The position numbers and the translations under genes are program-made. Of a DNA stretch of 64,000 nucleotides, positions 62,201-64,000 are shown piece by piece. The stretch is from Marinobacter aromaticivorans. GTDB taxonomy: Bacteria; Pseudomonadota; Gammaproteobacteria; Pseudomonadales; Oleiphilaceae. How positions within the stretch are numbered: position 1 is the first letter of the stretch; every line of letters starts with the position of its first letter. Under the pieces are notes generated by a model, which saw nothing but the letters and a program-made list of their open reading frames with translations, was not told where the DNA came from and did not search any database. The DNA lies in assembly GCF_002806975.1 (NCBI RefSeq), contig NZ_NIHD01000004.1:124001-188000 (forward strand). The letters run 5' to 3'.

Positions 62201-62718
62201 TTGATATTCTGGATACCGCCATCCGGAAGATCGATCGGGAGACCCGCCAGCGCTTTAAAGAAACCTTTGATCAGGTCAACGCAGGGCTGCAGGCCCTGTT
62301 CCCGAAGGTGTTTGGGGGTGGCAATGCCTCTCTGGAGCTGACGGGAGAGGATCTTCTGGAGACCGGCGTCGCCATTATGGCGCGACCGCCCGGCAAGAAA
62401 AACAGTACTATTCATCTGCTTTCCGGTGGTGAAAAGGCACTGACAGCGATTGCTTTGGTCTTTTCCATTTTTCAGCTCAATCCTGCGCCTTTCTGTATGC
62501 TGGATGAGGTTGATGCACCTCTGGATGACGCAAACGTTGGCCGTTATGCGAATCTGGTCAAGGAAATGTCAAAACAGGTACAGTTTATCTACATTACCCA
62601 CAACAAGATTGCTATGGAAATGGCGGATCAGCTTATGGGAGTCACCATGCACGAGCCGGGATGTTCACGCCTCGTGAGTGTGGATGTCGATGAAGCAGCC
62701 GCCCTGGCGGAGGCTTAA
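59218..62718 (+). CDS. smc: Chromosome segregation ATPase SMC
   Basis: SMC is the ATPase arm of bacterial condensin, partner of ScpA and ScpB encoded 4 kb upstream. The 1166-residue product has the head Walker A GPNGCGKSNIIDAV (about residues 32-45), a long coiled coil, a hinge (about 500-640) with GLGDLPRVAGSLSIERGWE, a second coiled coil, and the C-terminal signature LLSGGEKALTAIALVF with Walker B PFCMLDEVDAPLDDANV. GGAGGAG precedes the ATG. An earlier ATG at 59161 lies inside the GntR gene. Confidence 0.97.
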   Translation: MRLKSIKLAGFKSFVDPTTVPFPTNMTAVVGPNGCGKSNIIDAVRWVMGESSAKYLRGESMTDVIFNGSSARKPVGQASIELVFDNSDGSAPGEFMSFNEISVRRRVSREGQSEYFLNGSKCRRRDITDLFLGTGLGPRSYAIIEQGMISRLIEAKPEELRVYIEEAAGISKYKERRRETENRMRRTQENLERLTDLREELGRQLQHLERQAAAAEKYKACKQEEREKKAELTVLRWQALDNDLQAWRSRIRDTELELEKQLTERINLETSLESLRNSHQERSEHFNRAQARYYEAGADIARIEQSLEHQRERSRQTAAELDQAMANQRELARELSQDEEKLAAIREELDMLGPEQEELAIRSEESGEKLQLAEEDMSAWQQRWEAFSARSADARREAELAQSRIRSLEDAIDQLLSRQRKLKEEQGQLDGQVDRAALEAFLEQQETLEWQREEAAERIEAVQDELQEARHNQRDTEQNLAEARQRVQSLQAALESQQSLLDEQMGGQDDALQAWLAEHGLGDLPRVAGSLSIERGWEFAVEQVIGRFSQGLVLLEIAELSRALQGAPKGLAVIQQGSGGSVSAPDQGLAAKVNGMASVKTMLAGIDTAETLTDALTRRAGLSGGQSIITREGVWLARDWILMPDSDAGQIGVIERQRKVEELTDQLAQAEQLLEEASAHYEALRERSEKAEAARDDARARLAETDRELALVASRISGLRARSEQIDARMAHIHEEMSDVALNLQEQQENLGAERESWQQALALTEDGDDEKERLLEQRDLLREKLDGLRQEARHDRDHAHRLQLQLQTLRSQHDALSQTIDRMQLQKERLDERLEILRESRESAEEPMEDLKMQLEGLLDRRLAEEEKLGAARDALEEIDREVREKEQGRSGTEQRIQDVRSRLEKLKMESQALEIRSGNHIEQLEELGVKLQDVLSRLPEGASQDEWAAELEKIGNRIQRLGAINLAAIDEYQVQSERKTYLDSQYDDLTEALDILDTAIRKIDRETRQRFKETFDQVNAGLQALFPKVFGGGNASLELTGEDLLETGVAIMARPPGKKNSTIHLLSGGEKALTAIALVFSIFQLNPAPFCMLDEVDAPLDDANVGRYANLVKEMSKQVQFIYITHNKIAMEMADQLMGVTMHEPGCSRLVSVDVDEAAALAEA

Positions 62719-62867
62719 ACCCCCGTTGCCTGAAAATCCGTCAAGCATGACAAAAAGGCCATGTGATGCGGCTTTGCGTTGTATTCATTACGGGCTTTTT
62801 TTAGAGTATCAGCCGGAGCTGTTGTTATCGGCTTCCGGATCCGATCTGCAAACAGGACAGTCGCATT

Positions 62868-63848
62868 ATGTCACTTAGGGAATGGTTAATTGCCATCGGC
62901 ACCCTGGTTATCATCGGTATTGTTATCGACGGCCTGAGGCGCATGCGCCGGGCTCGTAAGGAATCCATAGCGATATCTTCCGGTATGGGCGCCGATGATC
63001 TGAAAGAGTCTCCGCTGGATGACGATCATAACCCTGAACTCCCCAATGGCGGGGCCAGAAGTATATCCAGGGACACGCTGGAAGAGCGCGGCTATGTACG
63101 TCGTGAAAAAACCTCACGCTTTGGCGCCCCGCAACAGAAACCGACCCGGCCGGTCTATGAAGCCCCCGGCAAAGACACGCCGATGGCTGGCAACAATGCT
63201 TTTGATGAGGATTTTGGCGAAACCGGTCTGTCCTCCGCTGAGCCAGAAGAGCAGGCCATGGATACAGGTTGGGGCGCAGATAACGATGGCATGTCTTCGC
63301 AACAACCGTCAGAGAGACCCCTTGATGTAGAAGAAGACACGGCCCGGCGTGAGCCACCTGGTGAGCCACACGCTTCTGCCCCGGACCAGCCTTTGGCCGG
63401 TGCAAACCGACCGGAGGCAAGTGAGGTGATTGTCATTAACGTGCTGGCACGCCAGGGCGAAGACTTCAGCGGAGCGGCATTGCAGAAACTGTTTGAAGCC
63501 TGTGGCCTGGAACATGGCGATATGGATATCTATCATCGCCATGAGGCGGCAGATACCACCACACCCGTACAATTCAGTGTTGCCAATGCCGTGGAACCCG
63601 GCACGTTCAAGCCGAACGACGTCGCCGCCATGACCACACCGGGTATCAGCTTTTTCATGAGTATGCCGGGGCCGACCAACGCCCTTCAGGCCTTTGATTT
63701 CATGCTTGAAACTGCCCAGTGCGTTGTCCGTAATCTGGGCGGCGAACTGAAAGATGAGCGCAGAAGTGTGATGACCGCCCAAACCATAGAACACTGCCGC
63801 CAGCGCATTCGTGAGTTCGAGCGCAAGCAGCGGTCGCCGCGCCGCTGA
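62868..63848 (+). CDS. zipA: Cell division protein ZipA
   Basis: ZipA tethers FtsZ to the membrane at the division site. The 326-residue protein begins MSLREWLIAIGTLVIIGIVIDGLRR, an N-out membrane helix followed by a basic stretch, then an acidic, Pro-rich linker (about 60-185) and the C-terminal FtsZ-binding domain (VIVINVLARQGEDFSGAALQKLFEACGL to the end). It is followed by a terminator and then ligA, as in E. coli. Confidence 0.95.
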   Translation: MSLREWLIAIGTLVIIGIVIDGLRRMRRARKESIAISSGMGADDLKESPLDDDHNPELPNGGARSISRDTLEERGYVRREKTSRFGAPQQKPTRPVYEAPGKDTPMAGNNAFDEDFGETGLSSAEPEEQAMDTGWGADNDGMSSQQPSERPLDVEEDTARREPPGEPHASAPDQPLAGANRPEASEVIVINVLARQGEDFSGAALQKLFEACGLEHGDMDIYHRHEAADTTTPVQFSVANAVEPGTFKPNDVAAMTTPGISFFMSMPGPTNALQAFDFMLETAQCVVRNLGGELKDERRSVMTAQTIEHCRQRIREFERKQRSPRR

Positions 63849-63873
63849 GCCTGGCCGGGAGAAGAACGAAACA

Positions 63874-63905
63874 GCAATGCCCGGGGTTCTCCGGGTATTT
63901 TTTTG
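63874..63905 (+). terminator. Terminator-like hairpin between zipA and ligA
   Basis: ATGCCCGG pairs with CCGGGTAT (one mismatched pair) over a short loop, followed by TTTTTTT, 30 bases past zipA. Confidence 0.8.
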
Positions 63906-63925
63906 CCAGTCGAGAGCACCAGCCT

Positions 63926-64000
63926 ATGAGCAAACCGTCACCGGATACGATCAAGCGCGTAGACGAACTGCGATCTACCCTTGAAGAGCACAACTACCGG
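63926..64000 (+). CDS. ligA: NAD-dependent DNA ligase LigA, N-terminal fragment
   Basis: The first 25 codons are present and the frame runs off the right edge. MSKPSPDTIKRVDELRSTL continuing to HNYR matches the LigA Ia domain, which binds NMN. The zipA-ligA order is conserved in gammaproteobacteria. Confidence 0.85.
   Translation, partial: MSKPSPDTIKRVDELRSTLEEHNYR

Noticed and set aside
62740..62812. GGCC/GGC repeats and a TTTTTTT run after smc as a terminator
   Set aside because: The pairing is bulged and short, and the T run is too far from the stem to count as a standard terminator.

Overview
This window reads as a contiguous piece of chromosome from a gammaproteobacterium, most like Marinobacter or a close relative in the Pseudomonas/Alteromonas group. 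The reasons are gene order (queA-tgt-yajC-secDF; suhB-trmJ-cysE-iscR; ndk-rlmN-pilW-rodZ-ispG-hisS-yfgM-bamB-der; sdhCDAB-sucAB-lpd-sucCD; trpS-scpA-scpB-rluB; smc-zipA-ligA), protein sequences close to Pseudomonas FadB, ScpA and SucA, and moderately GC-rich coding sequence. The assignment comes from recalled family sequences and synteny, not from a database search. I saw no phage, insertion sequence, integron or CRISPR array. Nearly everything is core housekeeping.

Layout. 1-5.8 kb: tRNA-Leu, queuosine synthesis (queA, tgt) and the Sec accessory subunits (yajC, secD, secF). 5.8-10.2 kb: a SuhB-family gene with its catalytic residues replaced, trmJ, cysE, and iscR-iscS without the usual iscU-to-iscX block. 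10.2-19.6 kb: ndk, rlmN, pilW, rodZ, ispG, hisS, yfgM, bamB, der. 19.6-25.5 kb, minus strand: pta and ackA behind a membrane GGDEF-EAL protein. 25.6-29.2 kb: a small ccoM-like gene under a perfect ANR/FNR site, tRNA-Glu, a TIGR01777 epimerase, a CbiX-like protein, a DUF924 protein, tRNA-Gly and a MOSC protein. 29.2-36.3 kb: uup, a universal stress protein, an unidentified exported protein, and fadB-fadA. 36.6-41.6 kb: topA, a beta-hydroxyacid dehydrogenase and gltA. 42-53.4 kb: the TCA cluster sdhCDAB-sucAB-lpd-sucCD, divergent from gltA. 53.5-64 kb: trpS, scpA, scpB, rluB, a diguanylate cyclase, a GntR regulator, smc, zipA and the start of ligA.

How it fits together. Citrate synthase, succinate dehydrogenase, 2-oxoglutarate dehydrogenase and succinyl-CoA synthetase sit as one divergent TCA block. 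FadBA feeds it acetyl-CoA and AckA-Pta interconverts acetyl-CoA and acetate. SMC and ScpAB, the whole bacterial condensin, are encoded within about 8 kb. Several long leaders in the TCA block (sdhC, sucA, sucC) have inverted repeats suggesting RNA-level control; in the sucA leader one repeat covers the ribosome-binding site. The items most worth following are the SuhB-like protein with lost metal ligands, the reduced isc locus, the 51-codon ccoM-like gene, and a scpA reading frame with no ATG, GTG or TTG where its conserved N-terminus begins.
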